From Betaproteobacteria bacterium (GTDB lineage Bacteria > Pseudomonadota > Gammaproteobacteria > Burkholderiales > CAIKXV01), in the NCBI GenBank assembly GCA_947457885.1, contig CANGXU010000006.1, forward strand, positions 1 to 50,517: a DNA stretch of 50,517 nt. The letters run 5' to 3'. Numbering within the stretch: position 1 is the first letter of the stretch; each line of letters opens with the position of its first letter. Positions 48,427-50,517 of the stretch are shown here, in pieces. Made by a program: the position numbers and the translations under genes. The notes under the pieces are model-generated. The model saw nothing but the letters and a program-made list of their open reading frames with translations. It was not told the origin of the DNA and did no database searches.

Positions 48427-50517
48427 TCAGCGGATGGTCAGGTCGACGCGCGCGCCGGGCGGTTGCACCTTCGCGCCAGCGGCATCGGCCGAGGACGTCC
48501 GGCCCTGGACCAGGAACACCCGCTCGGGCGAGAGCGCTGCTTCCTTCACCAGGTAGTTCTCGACGGCCTGCGCGCGCGCCGTTGCCAGTTCGCGCAGGTC
48601 GTCCGGCGTGACCTGTGTGTTCGTCAGCATCAGCGTCTCCATCTCGGGTATCGGCAGATCGCGCAGCATCCCGATCGCGTTACGTGGCTTGGGGAACCTC
48701 GCCTCGCGATAGGCCGCGCGCAGGTAGTTCTCGTACTCCTTCGGTTCCAGCGGGACCGTACCGATACCGACGGTGCTTTCGCCCTTGCGCACCAGGTCGC
48801 GCACCCTCTGCGCATGCACGGCTGCCGCGAGCTGTGCGCGGCGGTACCCTTCGCGGTCGCGCTCTGCGTCCACGCGGCCGGTGAGTTCCAGGCGCAGCGA
48901 TGGGCGATCCGCGAGCGCCTTCCCCAGCGTCGAGAGCCGCTTCCGGGCGGCCTCCGACAGCACCACGCTGCCCGGTTCGAATTCGACCACGGACAGTTCT
49001 TCCGTGCTGCCACCGCCCAGAGAGGCGAGCAGGGAAAAGGGCGCGGTCACCGCGCGCGTGATCAGGTTGCCCAGGATCTGCCAGATGATCGGTCCGATAC
49101 GGAACTGCGGGTCGTCGAGCGTTCCGGCGATGGGCAGGGTCAGGTCGATCTCGCCGCGCCGGTTCTGCAGCAGCCGTACCGCGAACAGGATCGGAAGCTT
49201 GACCACGGTCGGGCCTTCGATGCGCTCGGTGCTGAAGGTCAGCTGGTCGAGAAAGATGCGATGCTGGGCGTCGAGCTTGCGGCCCTCGACCTTGTACGCC
49301 AGGTTGAGCGTGAGGCGGCCGCGCTCGATGCCATAGCCAGTGTACTTGGTCGAATAGGCCGACAGCGTGGACAGCTCGGCGCCGCGCACCGCCCCCTTGA
49401 TATCGACGAACAGGGGGCTGGCAAGCGGGTTGAGGCGGCCGATGATTTCGACCGGTGCACTGCCGTCGAGTTGTCCGCGCAGTTCGAGGTCGGCAGCCGT
49501 GCCGGGGTCCGATGTCAGTGCGGACACCGCACCTGTCATGCCGGTGAGGTTGAGGCGGAAATTCGGGCGTACGAAGAGGTCGGAAAAATTGATATGGCCG
49601 GATGCGACCGAGATCCGACCTATCTTCACCGGGAACGCCGCCTGTGCCGCTGATCCGGTGGCGCCGGTCGGCGCGTTCGCCGCGGCCGCTGGCGTTGCCG
49701 GCGTTGCTGAAGCAGGCGGCGCCGGCGCTGCCGCCGGATCGGCACGCACGATCTCCCGCAGGTTGAGCCTGCCCTTTTCCGACAGGATGATGCGTGCGAA
49801 GAAATCCGACAGTGCGATCTCGCCGATGGCCACCTGCGTCGGTCCGGCGGTCACGTTGATCGCGCCGAAGTACAGCGATCTCCAGCGCAGCAGTTCCTCG
49901 TCGGTGAGCCTTTCGAGTGCTGCGAAGTTGGCGATGTTTGCCTCGCCGGTGAAGCCCGCGCGCGGCGGGTCGACCGACAGGTCTGCATTCAGCGAACCCT
50001 TGGCCGACAGATCTCCACCGGTGATCAAGATGTTGAGCCGCTCGGTGAAGTACGGCTGCAACGGCAGGATGCCGATCGAGCGCGCGTCGAAGTCGAAACT
50101 GCCGGCCCGTGGGTCGAGCGTGAACTGCCCCCGCGCGGACAGGCTGCCGCCGCGGTTGATCGATGTACGCAACGTCGCCTTTGCGCGTGACCCCTTCGCG
50201 CTGCCGAGGTCATCGACCGTCATGGCCAGGTCGGACAGTACGATCGCCACTGGCTCCTGCGGCACGCGATCGTCGAAGCGGAGGTTGACCCGCTCGGCCG
50301 CCGCGCGGCGCAGGACCCACGTCCAGGGCGGGGCGGCAGTAGTGCCGGCCGCGGCCGGCAGCCCGGTGGGTGCGCCTGCCGCTGCCGCAGTCGGTGCCGG
50401 TGCCGGTGCCGCGGGCTCGGCGAGCAGCGAGGCGAGGTTGATCCGTCCGTCCTTGTCACGGTCGATGCGCACGCTGGCGTCGCGCAGGTTGACCTCGCCG
50501 ACGGTAGCGTTTCGGCG
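48427..50517 (-). CDS. DUF748 family envelope protein, C-terminal part (cut by window end)
   Basis: The frame is open from the stop at 48427 to the window end, giving about 696 residues without the N-terminus. Beta-rich AsmA-like repeats ([50 protein letters not shown]) are typical of DUF748 proteins of the outer-membrane/periplasm, thought to act in envelope assembly or lipid transport. Ala/Pro-rich low-complexity linkers occur twice. After a short hydrophobic stretch ([18 protein letters not shown]) the C-terminal 180 residues, starting [19 protein letters not shown], look like an OmpA-type peptidoglycan-associated fold and include a second part with [17 protein letters not shown]. Role in detail unknown. 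Confidence 0.85.
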   Translation of the reverse strand, partial: RRNATVGEVNLRDASVRIDRDKDGRINLASLLAEPAAPAPAPTAAAAGAPTGLPAAAGTTAAPPWTWVLRRAAAERVNLRFDDRVPQEPVAIVLSDLAMTVDDLGSAKGSRAKATLRTSINRGGSLSARGQFTLDPRAGSFDFDARSIGILPLQPYFTERLNILITGGDLSAKGSLNADLSVDPPRAGFTGEANIANFAALERLTDEELLRWRSLYFGAINVTAGPTQVAIGEIALSDFFARIILSEKGRLNLREIVRADPAAAPAPPASATPATPAAAANAPTGATGSAAQAAFPVKIGRISVASGHINFSDLFVRPNFRLNLTGMTGAVSALTSDPGTAADLELRGQLDGSAPVEIIGRLNPLASPLFVDIKGAVRGAELSTLSAYSTKYTGYGIERGRLTLNLAYKVEGRKLDAQHRIFLDQLTFSTERIEGPTVVKLPILFAVRLLQNRRGEIDLTLPIAGTLDDPQFRIGPIIWQILGNLITRAVTAPFSLLASLGGGSTEELSVVEFEPGSVVLSEAARKRLSTLGKALADRPSLRLELTGRVDAERDREGYRRAQLAAAVHAQRVRDLVRKGESTVGIGTVPLEPKEYENYLRAAYREARFPKPRNAIGMLRDLPIPEMETLMLTNTQVTPDDLRELATARAQAVENYLVKEAALSPERVFLVQGRTSSADAAGAKVQPPGARVDLTIR

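Noticed and set aside
1..50517. CRISPR array, insertion sequence, prophage or attachment site
   Set aside because: No regularly spaced repeats, transposase or integrase frames, or terminal inverted repeats were seen. Short GC palindromes are isolated.

Overview
The window is high-GC DNA with tightly packed genes, short intergenic gaps and many 1-4 nt start/stop overlaps. It carries eight periplasmic Bug (TctC-type) tricarboxylate-transporter binding proteins, four CaiB/BaiF CoA-transferases, a DUF1841-nth pair and an alaC-hom-thrC cluster. This combination points to a betaproteobacterium, most likely Burkholderiales. The assignment is an inference from gene content; no rRNA or other taxonomic marker is present.

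Layout. Positions 1-34,600 are a catabolic/transport region made of several small operons. (a) Minus strand: the first 17 codons of an MmgE/PrpD protein (1-52), a VOC protein with its own terminator (112-632), and an operon of PEP-mutase/isocitrate-lyase-family lyase, D-2-hydroxyacid dehydrogenase, signal-less ModA-like binding protein and Bug (769-4520). (b) Minus strand: a three-subunit molybdenum hydroxylase with a similar Bug gene on each side (4700-10611). (c) A divergent intergenic region with a 14-bp perfect palindrome, then a cupin gene (+), with a LeuD-like/LeuC-like hydro-lyase pair (-) facing it. (d) Plus strand: Bug-PdxA-Bug, closed by a hairpin terminator (13427-16648). (e) Minus strand: haloacetate dehalogenase-like hydrolase, M28 peptidase, CoA-transferase (16692-20196). 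(f) Plus strand: Bug, CoA-transferase, CitE-like lyase, RutE-like flavoprotein, Bug, intradiol dioxygenase (20356-26204). (g) Plus strand: diguanylate cyclase; CoA-transferase, HMG-CoA-lyase-like enzyme, VOC and Bug; a possible 49-aa membrane peptide and a chemotaxis receptor; and a mesaconyl-C4-CoA-hydratase-like enzyme (26322-34617).

From 34,750 on the content is mostly core: alanine transaminase, homoserine dehydrogenase and threonine synthase in a row, then a nitroreductase. A convergent PduO-type cobalamin adenosyltransferase follows. Next come two translationally coupled SulP anion transporters with a recognisable promoter, divergent from two overlapping monoheme cytochrome c genes. The window ends with DUF1841, endonuclease III and a CoA-transferase in one minus-strand run, an RsuA-family pseudouridine synthase, and a DUF748 envelope protein cut by the window end.

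How the genes fit together: the Bug proteins would capture organic acids in the periplasm. CoA-transferases would activate dicarboxylates, and lyases (CitE-like, HMGL-like, ICL-family) and hydratases (LeuCD-like, mesaconyl-CoA-hydratase-like) would break branched C5-C6 skeletons. A molybdenum hydroxylase and an intradiol dioxygenase would feed in ring compounds. The substrates are not determined by the sequence. No transposase, CRISPR array, tRNA or rRNA was seen, and no recognisable one-component transcription regulator occurs despite the many catabolic operons. No gene-free stretch exceeds 300 bases.
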